In this document: piece by piece, positions 1 to 6,151 of the stretch
Layout of the letters: each line of letters starts with the position of its first letter
Numbering within the stretch: position 1 is the stretch's first letter
From: an uncultured Oscillospiraceae bacterium
Lineage (GTDB): Bacteria > Bacillota > Clostridia > Oscillospirales > Oscillospiraceae
Length of the DNA: 12,797 bases
Reading direction: 5' to 3'
Assembly (NCBI GenBank): GCA_934597585.1
Contig: CAKTSA010000042.1
Coordinates: 1 to 12,797, forward strand
Position numbers and translations under genes: made by a program
Notes under the pieces: model-generated
The model's input: the letters and a program-made list of their open reading frames with translations, nothing else
Told to the model about the DNA's origin: nothing
The model's database searches: none

Positions 1-33
1 GCTCTGACCCTGAAGCTGAATAAGATCGGTTAA
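1..33 (+). CDS. 3' end of an unidentified gene (partial)
   Basis: Ten codons followed by a TAA stop are visible, reading ALTLKLNKIG, and the frame is open to the left edge of the window. A strong terminator begins 13 bases after the stop, which supports this being the end of a real transcription unit. The fragment is too short to assign to a family. Its neighbour downstream is a DUF6291-like gene of mobile-element type, so it could belong to the same element, but that is only inference. Confidence 0.45.
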   Translation, partial: ALTLKLNKIG

Positions 34-46
34 CAAACCACATTCG

Positions 47-79
47 ACAGACGTCCATCGGGCGTCTGTTTTTGTTTTG
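47..79 (+). terminator. Rho-independent terminator
   Basis: A 10 bp stem (ACAGACGTCC with GGGCGTCTGT, one T-G wobble) closes a 3-base loop and is followed by a T-rich run TTTTTGTTTTGT. It sits just after the partial gene that ends at 33 and separates that unit from the DUF6291-like gene. Confidence 0.88.
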
Positions 80-216
80 TCCGCCGGTATGCCGCGCGGA
101 AGATCCCCTCATCCTTCCGTGCCATTTTCTCCCCTGTTGCCCTTTCTGATGCAACGGGCCTCCCATTTTTCCGCAAAGGTAAAGGGCGCTGCCCGAGCAC
201 AAAGGAGGAGCCGATC

Positions 217-528
217 ATGAAAGAGAAAAAACAGCCCGGCGTGATGCTGTACTTCGACCTGTGGGACATCATCCGGCAAATGCCTATGGAGGACGCCTAT
301 GAGACGGTGATGGCCATCGTTGAATATACCCGGAACGGCGTCGTTCCCACATTCGGGAATCCCGCGCTGACCTATGCCTGGGGCTTTATCCAGCAGTACA
401 TCCAGCGGGACAGCCAGCGTTATCACCGTGTGGTGGAGCAGAAACGGAGGGCCGCACAGAAGCGCTGGTCAAAATCGCAGGAAGCGTCCCCGTGCCACGA
501 GGACGAGGATGCATCCGCATGCATCTGA
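217..528 (+). CDS. DUF6291-like small protein of mobile-element type, probably C-terminally shortened
   Basis: This 103-residue protein has an N-terminal block GVMLYFDLWDIIRQMP, a helix with the pattern AIVEYTRNGVVP, and a block YIQRDSQRYHRVVEQKRRA. This layout matches the DUF6291-type proteins often found in phages and integrative elements of Clostridia. Their function is not established. A strong ribosome binding site, AAAGGAGGAG, lies six bases before the ATG. The C-terminal end (about residues 85-103) is short and Cys/Asp-rich. The +1 frame continues from the stop region with a polar tail, SDANNRPQPQKQPQ, resembling the low-complexity tails of relatives, so the gene may be frameshifted and originally have run to about 724. 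No signal peptide or membrane segment is visible. Family assignment is from memory of the pattern and is moderately sure. Confidence 0.72.
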   Translation: MKEKKQPGVMLYFDLWDIIRQMPMEDAYETVMAIVEYTRNGVVPTFGNPALTYAWGFIQQYIQRDSQRYHRVVEQKRRAAQKRWSKSQEASPCHEDEDASACI

Positions 529-724
529 TGCCAACAACAGACCACAACCCCAAAAACAGCCACAAAAAACAACTGCAATCTTCAAAACCCCCCTGGTTCC
601 CCCCTGTAAAGCCGTGGTTTCTCCCTTCAATGTGGAAAACCTGGTGGATAACATGTGGATAACCTGTCCCCTGTTCTTTTTTGCAGACATCGGGAACATT
701 TTACCCCCTTTCAGCGTCTTATAG
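505..724 (+). pseudogene. Possible frameshifted tail of the DUF6291-like gene
   Basis: In the +1 frame relative to the gene at 217-528, an open frame continues past its stop to a stop at 722-724. It reads first as a polar tail (HASDANNRPQPQKQPQ) and later as VENLVDNMWITC. The junction lies in an imperfect direct repeat (ATGCATCCGC then ATGCATCTG), where replication slippage is plausible. There is no separate ribosome binding site for this frame. It may equally be non-coding spacer. Confidence 0.3.
631..662 (+). repeat. Three DnaA-box-like direct repeats
   Basis: TGTGGAAAA (631-639), GGTGGATAA (643-651) and TGTGGATAA (654-662) lie in the same direction, with starts 12 and 11 bases apart, close to one helical turn. 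The last is an exact complement of the DnaA box TTATCCACA; the other two differ from it by one base each. They lie in AT-richer DNA just after the DUF6291-like gene, and may mark a replication origin or remnant of a mobile element. Binding by DnaA is inferred only. Confidence 0.5.
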
Positions 725-745
725 ACAGAAAGGTTGGTGCTTCCT

Positions 746-1519
746 ATGAAACGTTCTCTGTCTCTGATCCTGCTGGCGGCGGTGTGCGCGCTGGCACTGG
801 CGGCGGTCACCTCACTCAGCGGCTGCGCGGCCCAGGACCCGGCCAACGACCCCACCGGCACCACCGATCCCCCGGAGCCCGTCCCCGTCATCACCGGCGA
901 GGCCGCCACCTACACCAGCGGCTATGTGGACATGGTCCTGACCATCCCCGAGGGCTGGCAGTGGGAGGCGGTGCAGCGCCAGGGCACGACCACCGAGGGC
1001 ATCCGCTTCTGGAAGACCGACAACCGGGCGCTGGACTTTGAGCTGCTGTGCTGGCGCAATGGCTACGGCATCTGCGGCACCGACGTCACCAGCGAGGAGC
1101 TGACCCTCTCCGGCGGCCAGAAGGTCTGGCAGCACACAGAGGAGAGCGACGAGGGCCTGTGGCTGAACCTGTACTTTGAGAATGTGCCCGGCGACTACGT
1201 GTGCCAGTTCTCCGACAGTCTGCTGGATAAGGCGGTGTGGGAGGCCGGCCGGAACGAGGTGCTGGCCATTCTGGGCACCGCCCAGTTCGGCCGGACGGCC
1301 ATGACGGAGCAGGAGGCCATCGACCTGGCCGCGGCACAGTATGACGGCCAGTACGACGCGGCCCTGACCTATGGCCGCTACAGCGTGATCGACGGCTGCT
1401 GGACCGTCACCTTCTCCAAGGGCGCCATGGGCGAAAACAGCGACAGCTTTCTGGTCTCTCCCGACGGCGCGGTAGACGTGGCCATGAGCTGCTACGGCGA
1501 CGAAGCCCCGGAAGAATAA
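746..1519 (+). CDS. Putative secreted lipoprotein of unknown function
   Basis: The 257-residue product starts with a lipoprotein signal peptide: basic MKRS, a hydrophobic core (residues 5-22) and the lipobox LSGC, with Cys27 as the predicted lipidated residue. A short Pro/Thr/Asp-rich linker follows, which would lift the domain off the membrane. The mature part has a segment YVDMVLTIPEGWQWEAV followed by alternating strands, as in small extracytoplasmic beta-rich domains. The C-terminal third (EQEAIDLAAAQYDG, then SVIDGCWTVTFSKG) has a PepSY-like rhythm. I do not recognise a specific family. ATG 746 is preferred because it gives a clean signal peptide; the in-frame TTG 734 and GTG 737 sit too close to the AGAAAGG at 727-733, although that motif is 12 bases from the ATG, which is long. 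It ends in its own terminator and appears monocistronic. Confidence 0.85.
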   Translation: MKRSLSLILLAAVCALALAAVTSLSGCAAQDPANDPTGTTDPPEPVPVITGEAATYTSGYVDMVLTIPEGWQWEAVQRQGTTTEGIRFWKTDNRALDFELLCWRNGYGICGTDVTSEELTLSGGQKVWQHTEESDEGLWLNLYFENVPGDYVCQFSDSLLDKAVWEAGRNEVLAILGTAQFGRTAMTEQEAIDLAAAQYDGQYDAALTYGRYSVIDGCWTVTFSKGAMGENSDSFLVSPDGAVDVAMSCYGDEAPEE

Positions 1520-1525
1520 GATCAC

Positions 1526-1556
1526 AAACAGGGCGGACGCAAGTCCGCCCTGTTTT
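1526..1556 (+). terminator. Rho-independent terminator after the lipoprotein gene
   Basis: A 13 bp perfect stem (AAACAGGGCGGAC with GTCCGCCCTGTTT) closes a GCAA tetraloop, with a short T run at its 3' side. It starts six bases after the lipoprotein stop codon. Confidence 0.9.
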
Positions 1557-1602
1557 GCATTTCACCCTGGGAAAACCCTTTTTGCCGAAAAAGAGAAAAC
1601 CC

Positions 1603-1631
1603 TTGCCTTTTTCCCGGTTTTGCGGCATACT
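1603..1631 (+). promoter_or_regulatory. Candidate vegetative promoter for alaX-vanY
   Basis: TTGCCT (1603-1608) and CATACT (1626-1631) are separated by 17 bases, the ideal SigA spacing; each matches its consensus at four of six positions. It lies after the lipoprotein terminator and 35 bases before the alaX start, where a promoter is expected. This is a pattern match only. Confidence 0.5.
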
Positions 1632-1666
1632 AAGGGGTGGAACATTTTCCACACAGGGAGAAACCT

Positions 1667-2818
1667 ATGGAGACCATCAAACTATACTACCAGGACGCGT
1701 TCCTGCGGCGGTTTGACGCCGTGGTGCTGGACTGCGTGCCTGACAAAAAACGGTGGCTGGTGACGCTGGACCGCACCGCCTTCTATCCCGAGGGCGGCGG
1801 CCAGGGGGCCGACCAGGGCACGCTGGGCGGCGTCAACGTGCTGGACGTCCACGAGAAGGACGGTGTCATCTATCACACCTGCGACGGCCCACTGACGGCG
1901 GGCGAGACCGTGGCCGGTCAGATCGACTGGGATCGCCGCTTTGATCACATGCAGCAGCACTCCGGCGAGCATATCGTCTCCGGCATGCTGTGCAGCACCT
2001 ACCACTGCGACAACACCGGCTTCCACATGGGGGCCGACGTGGTGACCATCGACTACAACGCCGACATCCCCTGGGCGGGCGTGCTGGACATCGAGCGCCG
2101 GGCCAACCGGTACATATGGGAGAATCACCCCATCGTCATCCGCTATCCCGAACCGGCGGAGCTGGCCGCCCTGTCCTACCGCAGCAAAAAGGCCCTGGAG
2201 GGGGCGGTGCGGATCACCGAGTTCCCCGGGGCGGACATGTGCGCCTGCTGCGGCACCCACGTGGAGACCAGCGGCCAGGTGGGGCTGGTGAAGTTCATCG
2301 GCTGGCAGAAGTTCCGGGACGGCGTGCGGCTGGAGCTCTTATGCGGCCGGCGGGCGCTGAACTATCTGGCCCTGAACTGGCAGCAGAACAGCGCCATCGG
2401 CCGGGAGCTGTCGGTGAAGCCCGAGGGCACCCACGCCGCCGTGGGGCGGCTGAAGGAGGAGCTCTCCGCCCTTCGCCAGCGGTGCGACGCACTGGAGACG
2501 GCCCAATTGGAAACCCTGGCCGCCCAATATGACGGCGCGGGCAACGTGCTGCTGATCCAGCCGGCCATGACGCCCGACGCCGCACGGCGGCTGTGCGACC
2601 TGGTGGCGGAGCGGTGCGGCGGACGCTGCGCCGTGTTCGCGGGGCAGGACGGCGCGTACAAGTACGCCGTCATCCACCCCGGTGCCGACATCCGGGAGCT
2701 GATCAAAACCATGAACGCCGCCCTGAAGGGGCGCGGCGGCGGCCGGGACGGCTTCGCCCAGGGCAGCGCCGCCTGCACCGCGGCGGACATCCACGACTTT
2801 TTTGGAGGATTGAACTGA
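1667..2818 (+). CDS. alaX: Alanyl-tRNA editing protein, AlaX-like, with C-terminal DHHA1 domain
   Basis: This 383-residue protein belongs to the AlaX family, free-standing relatives of the alanyl-tRNA synthetase editing domain that hydrolyse mischarged Ser- or Gly-tRNA(Ala) in the cytoplasm. The N-terminal barrel carries FYPEGGGQ (residues 40-46). The zinc site is visible as H98-S-G-E-H102 and C194-C-G-T-H198, the HxxxH and CxxxH pair of the family, so catalysis looks intact. A helical stretch (about 258-288) leads to a DHHA1-like domain, ending in the glycine-rich GRGGGRDGFAQG (356-367). The domain layout matches the long AlaX type. ATG 1667 is chosen because GGGAG lies six bases upstream; an in-frame GTG at 1637 has no such site. 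The stop overlaps the vanY-like start by one base (TGATG), so the two are probably translationally coupled. Confidence 0.93.
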   Translation: METIKLYYQDAFLRRFDAVVLDCVPDKKRWLVTLDRTAFYPEGGGQGADQGTLGGVNVLDVHEKDGVIYHTCDGPLTAGETVAGQIDWDRRFDHMQQHSGEHIVSGMLCSTYHCDNTGFHMGADVVTIDYNADIPWAGVLDIERRANRYIWENHPIVIRYPEPAELAALSYRSKKALEGAVRITEFPGADMCACCGTHVETSGQVGLVKFIGWQKFRDGVRLELLCGRRALNYLALNWQQNSAIGRELSVKPEGTHAAVGRLKEELSALRQRCDALETAQLETLAAQYDGAGNVLLIQPAMTPDAARRLCDLVAERCGGRCAVFAGQDGAYKYAVIHPGADIRELIKTMNAALKGRGGGRDGFAQGSAACTAADIHDFFGGLN

Positions 2819-3786
2819 TGGCAAGAGGAAAACGCGCATACCACGGCCGCCGCGGCCCCCTGGTGTGGATCATCGCCCTGGCGGTGCTGATCGCGGCGGT
2901 GGTGCTGGTGGTGATCGGTCTGACCAAGCACGACGCGATCCCGCCGAAGCACGACGACCCCCAGCAGACGGTGGAACCCGACACCCCCGACGTCACCCCG
3001 GCGCCCACGCCGGACACCCCCGACGGCACCGACAACACCGACAACACGGACAACACCGGCGACGCCAACAAGGGTGACAACGCCAACAACAATAACGGCG
3101 GCACCACCGGCACCGTCAACACCACCGGCGACGAGCCGTATATCGACGCCAACGGCCTTCTGCAGTACTCCACCAAGGGCCACTATGTCCAGATGGACAG
3201 CTATCAGGGCGGCGGCCAGCCGGACTGGAAGCTGCTGCTGGTGAACGACTGGAACCCCCTGCCCTCCGGCTATGACAACGACGTCAGCTTCACCACCGTC
3301 AGCGGCGGCAAACAGATGGACAGCCGCATCACCGACGTGGTGGAGCAGATGCTGCGGGACGCCAGCGCCTATGACCTGGCGGTGGTCAGCGCCTATCGGC
3401 CCCAGAGCGAGCAGAACACCCTCTACTGGCGGAAGGTGAAGCAGTACACCGACAAGGGCTACAGCGACCTGGAGGCCCAGAAGGTGGGCGGCACCATCGT
3501 CAAGCGCCCCGGCTTCAGCGAGCACAACTGCGGCCTGGCCATGGACGTGGGCGGCAGCGGCGACTACACCCTGGAGCAGACCTTCGCCAACACCGCGGCC
3601 TACACCTGGCTGATGGACCACTGCGCCGACTATGGCTTCATCCTCCGCTTCCCCGAGGGGAAGGAGGACATCACCGGCGTCATCTACGAGCCCTGGCACT
3701 ACCGCTACGTGGGCGTGGAGGCCGCCCGGTACATCATGGACAACGACCTATGCCTGGAGGAATACCTGGCGCAGATGAAGAAATGA
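2818..3786 (+). CDS. Membrane-anchored VanY-type D-alanyl-D-alanine carboxypeptidase
   Basis: The 322-residue protein would trim the terminal D-Ala of peptidoglycan peptides outside the membrane. A basic N-terminus precedes one membrane segment (about 15-34), then a long linker rich in Pro, Thr, Asp and Asn (about 41-105). The peptidase M15B domain fills the C-terminal half. The zinc site is visible as SEHNCGLAMDV (H236 and D243) and EPWHYRY (E291 and H294), with SAYRP at 191-195 as in VanY and LdcB. All key residues are present. Family members include VanY of glycopeptide resistance, but most chromosomal copies act in wall maturation, and no other van gene lies nearby. The start overlaps the alaX stop by one base, and GGAGGA lies eight bases upstream. 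A terminator follows directly. Confidence 0.93.
   Translation: MARGKRAYHGRRGPLVWIIALAVLIAAVVLVVIGLTKHDAIPPKHDDPQQTVEPDTPDVTPAPTPDTPDGTDNTDNTDNTGDANKGDNANNNNGGTTGTVNTTGDEPYIDANGLLQYSTKGHYVQMDSYQGGGQPDWKLLLVNDWNPLPSGYDNDVSFTTVSGGKQMDSRITDVVEQMLRDASAYDLAVVSAYRPQSEQNTLYWRKVKQYTDKGYSDLEAQKVGGTIVKRPGFSEHNCGLAMDVGGSGDYTLEQTFANTAAYTWLMDHCADYGFILRFPEGKEDITGVIYEPWHYRYVGVEAARYIMDNDLCLEEYLAQMKK
3031..3057 (+). repeat. Short in-gene tandem repeat (9 bp x 3) in the VanY linker
   Basis: GACAACACC, GACAACACG and GACAACACC stand head to tail and encode DNT three times. They are in the disordered wall-spanning linker of the carboxypeptidase, where length changes by slippage would be tolerated. Confidence 0.75.
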
Positions 3787-3793
3787 CCAAATA

Positions 3794-3823
3794 ACAAGAG
3801 CGGGCCGTACGGCCCGCTCTTGT
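3794..3823 (+). terminator. Terminator-like hairpin after vanY-type gene
   Basis: A 13 bp perfect stem (ACAAGAGCGGGCC with GGCCCGCTCTTGT) closes a GTAC loop, seven bases after the stop codon. The T tract that would normally follow is missing; instead a purine-rich R1 repeat starts two bases later, as if the repeat had inserted into or replaced the T tract. Confidence 0.7.
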
Positions 3824-3824
3824 C

Positions 3825-3954
3825 AGTGAAAAGTGAAGAGAGAAAAGTGAAAAGTTGCGGTGTGCCGCTGCGCGGCACGATTGGGAATGGAGCGGCGGGG
3901 GGCCGTGGGGGCGGCCCTTACGACGATCCGGCGTCTCACTCGCGCAAATATTTC
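3825..3954. repeat. Composite intergenic repeat: partial R1 followed by R2-like DNA
   Basis: The left part (3825-3890) has AGTGAA-type purine-rich DNA and a 26-base block at 3859-3884 identical to 4907-4932, which includes the hairpin GTGCCGC-TGC-GCGGCAC. The R1 right half, with its inverted end, is missing. It is followed by GGGCCG/CGGCCCTTACG (about 3900-3922) and by GCGCAAATATTTC (3942-3954), both resembling parts of the R2 element at 8712-8810. It appears to be a patchwork of two repeat families in the 240-base gap before parB. Confidence 0.6.
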
Positions 3955-3998
3955 CGCCACGGCGACGTGAATCGCCGATTTCCGCGGCTTTTATGCCG

Positions 3999-4004
3999 TA
4001 CAAT
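3999..4004 (+). promoter_or_regulatory. Candidate -10 box for parB
   Basis: TACAAT matches the SigA -10 consensus at five of six positions and lies 22 bases before the parB start. No convincing -35 box is seen at 16-18 bases upstream, so this is a weak call. Confidence 0.3.
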
Positions 4005-4026
4005 GGGGGAAAAGGAGTGAAACGCC

Positions 4027-4839
4027 ATGAAGATCCGCCGGAAAAGTGATTTCCTGTCCTCCCGCGTGCAGTACATATCCCTGTCCCAGCTGTCCCCCAA
4101 CCCCCAGCAGCCCCGCCGCAGCTTTGATGAGGCCGCCCTGGGGGAGCTGGCCGACAGCATCCGGGCCTACGGCATCCTGCAGCCGCTGACGGTGCGGCGC
4201 TCCGGCGGCGGCTACCAGCTGGTGGCCGGGGAGCGGCGCATGCGGGCCGCCCGGATGGCGGGACTGCGGGAGGTGCCCTGCCTCATCGCCCAGGTGGACG
4301 AGCAGGACGCCGGCATGCTGGCGCTGATCGAAAATCTCCAGCGCCGGGACCTGGACTGCTTTGAGGAGGCCGCCGCCATTGCCCGGCTCATCAGCCGCTA
4401 CGGTCTCAGCCAGGAGCAGGCGGCGGAGAAGCTGGGCAAGTCCCAGTCCGCCGTGGCCAACAAGCTGCGGCTGCTGCGGCTGGGGGAGCCGGTGCGCCAG
4501 CAGCTGCGGCAGGCGGGACTGACCGAGCGCCACGCCCGGGCCCTGCTGCGGCTGCCGGAGGACCAGGCGCGGCTGGACGCCCTGGCGGTGATCACCGCCC
4601 GCAGCCTGAACGTGGCCCAGACCGAGAGCTACATCGAGCGGCTGCTGACCCAGACCCATCCCGCGCCGCCCCCCTGCCGCGCCACCTACATCATCAAGGA
4701 CGTGCGGCTGTTCCTCAACAGCATCGACCGCAGCTTCCAGCTGATGCGCCAGAGCGGCGTAAACGCCGACCTGGGCCGCCGGGACACCGACAGCGAGATC
4801 CTGCTGACCATCCGCATCCCCAAGCAAAGAGCGGTGTGA
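4027..4839 (+). CDS. parB: ParB/Noc/Spo0J-family DNA-binding protein
   Basis: The 270-residue protein has the ParB N-terminal CTP-binding domain, with NPQQPRRSF (25-33), AYGILQPLTVR (48-58), and the CTPase/clamp motif GERRMRAAR (68-76). ENLQRRDLD (102-110) leads into a helix-turn-helix (about 127-150, YGLSQEQAAEKLGKSQSAV) that would read a parS- or NBS-type site. The C-terminal part (about 220-268) ends in a short dimerisation region. Such proteins load on DNA as sliding clamps in chromosome segregation (ParB/Spo0J) or nucleoid occlusion (Noc). Which of the two applies cannot be settled here: no ParA gene is adjacent, which leans towards Noc, and no parS palindrome was found in the window. 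AAAGGAG lies nine bases before the ATG. It is a single-gene unit with a terminator behind it. Confidence 0.92.
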   Translation: MKIRRKSDFLSSRVQYISLSQLSPNPQQPRRSFDEAALGELADSIRAYGILQPLTVRRSGGGYQLVAGERRMRAARMAGLREVPCLIAQVDEQDAGMLALIENLQRRDLDCFEEAAAIARLISRYGLSQEQAAEKLGKSQSAVANKLRLLRLGEPVRQQLRQAGLTERHARALLRLPEDQARLDALAVITARSLNVAQTESYIERLLTQTHPAPPPCRATYIIKDVRLFLNSIDRSFQLMRQSGVNADLGRRDTDSEILLTIRIPKQRAV

Positions 4840-4872
4840 GAAAACCCCGCTCAGAAATGGGCGGGGGTTTTC
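4840..4872 (+). terminator. Rho-independent terminator after parB
   Basis: GAAAACCCCGC pairs with GCGGGGGTTTTC, with one bulged G, around a 10-base loop; the 3' arm itself contributes the T run. It starts at the base after the parB stop. The R1 repeat begins at the next base. Confidence 0.8.
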
Positions 4873-5027
4873 AGTGAAGAGAGAAGATGGAAAAGTGAAG
4901 AGATGTGGTGTGCCGCTGCGCGGCACGATTGGAATGGCGGGGACGCTTCGCACCTCCCCCGATTTTCAATCATGCCGCCACCGGCGGCATACCTTTTCTC
5001 TTCTCTCTTCACTTTTCACTCTTCACT
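4873..5027. repeat. R1 intergenic palindromic repeat, complete copy (155 bp)
   Basis: The element begins AGTGAAGAG and ends CTCTTCACT, a perfect 9 bp inverted terminal repeat inside longer purine- and pyrimidine-rich arms. It contains two clean hairpins: GTGCCGC-TGC-GCGGCAC near the left and ATGCCGCC-ACC-GGCGGCAT (4972-4990) near the right. It has no coding capacity, which fits a small non-autonomous (MITE- or REP-like) element. It lies exactly between the parB terminator and the divIC terminator. A partial relative is at 3825-3890. Confidence 0.75.
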
Positions 5028-5030
5028 CAA

Positions 5031-5057
5031 AAAAAGACGGCCCTTCGGCCGTCTTTT
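5031..5057 (-). terminator. Rho-independent terminator at the end of the yabP-yabQ-divIC unit
   Basis: AAAAGACGGCC pairs with GGCCGTCTTTT around a CTTC loop (5032-5057), with an A run at 5029-5035 that gives a T run on the minus strand. It begins seven bases past the divIC stop and could work in both directions between the converging parB and divIC genes. Confidence 0.9.
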
Positions 5058-5063
5058 CTCTGT

Positions 5064-5366
5064 TCAGTCATTGACATCGTAGAAGATGCGCTCACCTTCC
5101 TCGGCCAGGCCCAGCAGGTCGCGGGCCAGGGCTTTGATGAAGTTCTCGTCGTCCTTTTTGGCCAGGTCCGAGCGGAGGGCGTCGTTCTCCTGCTGCTGCT
5201 GCGTCAGCTGCTGGGACAGGGCGGCCTCCTCGGTCTGGGCGGTTTTCAGCTGGCCATAGACCGTGACGATCTGATAGCCCAGCACCACCGCCAGCAAGGC
5301 GATCACCAGCAGCAGCATGGGGCTGGTGCGTTTTTTCACTTTCTTGTGTGTGGTCTCCTTGGCCAT
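5064..5366 (-). CDS. divIC: Septum formation initiator DivIC/FtsB-like protein (internal start in the yabQ frame)
   Basis: From the ATG at 5366 the product is 100 residues: a short basic cytoplasmic start (MAKETTHKKVKKRTSP), one membrane segment (about residues 17-36), a coiled coil (about 37-75, Gln/Glu/Leu-rich) and the family's C-terminal end, ARDLLGLAEEGERIFYDVND. This is the usual size and layout of DivIC, which pairs with FtsL in the division complex. GGAAGGGAGG lies seven bases before this ATG, a strong reason to think DivIC is translated on its own even though the frame is open from yabQ. A TACAAT (5439-5434, minus strand) upstream may be a weak internal -10 box, but no good -35 accompanies it. 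The gene is followed by a terminator. Confidence 0.82.
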   Translation of the reverse strand: MAKETTHKKVKKRTSPMLLLVIALLAVVLGYQIVTVYGQLKTAQTEEAALSQQLTQQQQENDALRSDLAKKDDENFIKALARDLLGLAEEGERIFYDVND

Positions 5367-5858
5367 AGCCTTGCCTCCCTTCCGGCGCGCTGCGGTTTCC
5401 GGCGGACAGCGGTGCTGCCACGCCTCCACCTTCATTGTAACGCACTTTTTCCAAAAAGAAAAGCCCTTTTTGGCAGCGGCGGCCCATTTTTTTGCCAGGC
5501 GCCCCGCAAGGGCCAGGGGCCGCCACAGAAGGCGGCCCGTCTCCCCCAGGGCGGCGGCCCACAGGTCCCACACCGGCCGCAGCAGGGCCGAGAACAGGCC
5601 GAACCACACCACCGCCCCCAGCAGCACGCCGCTGACCATATACAGCCGCAGCTCGCCGCCGCCCACCACCAGCGCCAGCCACAGCACGCCGCCGCCCAGC
5701 AGCACCACGAACAGCGCGTCCATGATGTGGGTCAGCCGCCGGTCCCGGCGGTCCAGCAGCCGGGCGGCGCGCAGCACGTCGTACAGCAGTCCCCCGGCCG
5801 CGCCCAGGGCCGCCGCCGCGCCCAGCTGCTGCAGCTGGGCCGCCACGTAGTTTTCCAT
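5064..5858 (-). CDS. yabQ: Spore cortex protein YabQ, open frame continuous with DivIC (264 codons)
   Basis: The N-terminal ~145 residues match YabQ, a membrane protein needed for spore cortex formation in Bacillus and made in the mother cell. Typical features are GLLYDVLRAARLL (23-35), then hydrophobic segments at about 45-67 and 72-92, and a basic, Trp-rich cytoplasmic tail ending FSFWKK (133-138). In relatives the protein stops soon after this. Here no stop occurs, and the frame runs through a basic linker straight into a complete DivIC (from residue 165). The product may therefore be a 264-residue fusion, or two proteins made from overlapping starts. The ATG overlaps the yabP stop by one base (TGATG), so translation is probably coupled. 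The YabQ part is a confident call; whether the fusion is made is open. Confidence 0.8.
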   Translation of the reverse strand: MENYVAAQLQQLGAAAALGAAGGLLYDVLRAARLLDRRDRRLTHIMDALFVVLLGGGVLWLALVVGGGELRLYMVSGVLLGAVVWFGLFSALLRPVWDLWAAALGETGRLLWRPLALAGRLAKKWAAAAKKGFSFWKKCVTMKVEAWQHRCPPETAARRKGGKAMAKETTHKKVKKRTSPMLLLVIALLAVVLGYQIVTVYGQLKTAQTEEAALSQQLTQQQQENDALRSDLAKKDDENFIKALARDLLGLAEEGERIFYDVND

Positions 5859-6145
5859 CAGGCAAACAGGCGGCTGAACAGGCCGCCGCGGCTGGGCTGC
5901 TCCTCCTCGTAATTCACGCCGTCGATGCGGCCGTCCACGTGGAGCTCGCCGCCGTCCAGGCTCAGCTTGCCGATGTGCAGGCTCTCGCCGGTGATCACCA
6001 ACGTGCCGGCGCAGGTGGACATGACGATGCAGGTCTCGTCGAACCGCTCCACGTCCTCCACGCCGGAGACCGTCAGCTTCTCCCGGCCCTCCAGGGTCAG
6101 GCGGTGGTACATGGCGCCGCTGCCGTCCATCCGATCATATGCCAA
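5858..6145 (-). CDS. yabP: Sporulation protein YabP
   Basis: The product of about 95 residues matches YabP, which acts with YabQ in spore envelope formation. Recognisable blocks are HRLTLEGREKLTVSGVEDVE, the FDE motif, then LVITGESLHIGKLSLDGGELHVDGRID, a small beta-rich fold. The C-terminus GGLFSRLFA is also typical. I place the start at TTG 6145, because GGGAGGG ends eight bases before it. The next ATGs (6130 and 6112) are 23 or more bases from that site. In Bacillus the yabP-yabQ pair is controlled by SigE, and a SigE-like promoter is visible at 6178-6204. The ribosome binding site lies in a strong hairpin. The stop overlaps the yabQ start. Confidence 0.85.
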   Translation of the reverse strand: MAYDRMDGSGAMYHRLTLEGREKLTVSGVEDVERFDETCIVMSTCAGTLVITGESLHIGKLSLDGGELHVDGRIDGVNYEEEQPSRGGLFSRLFA

Positions 6146-6151
6146 ACGAAA

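Noticed and set aside
3031..3110. CRISPR-like repetition in the vanY-type linker
   Set aside because: The repeats are 9-base codons for DNT without spacers and are part of a coding linker.
2362..3699. Long minus-strand open frame (445 codons) opposite alaX and the vanY-type gene
   Set aside because: It is the antisense shadow of two well-supported genes, with Val/Gly/His-rich low-complexity content, no ribosome binding site and no family pattern.
2818..3786. Glycopeptide resistance cluster suggested by the VanY-type gene
   Set aside because: No vanH, ligase, vanX or two-component genes are nearby; the neighbour is a tRNA editing gene, so a housekeeping wall role is more likely.
3945..4030. 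A parS-like site near parB
   Set aside because: No TGTTTCACGTGAAACA-like palindrome is present here or elsewhere in the window.
5434..5462. Internal SigA promoter ahead of divIC
   Set aside because: TACAAT is a good -10 box, but the base stretch 17 bases upstream (TTTTCT) is a poor -35, so it is mentioned only as weak context.
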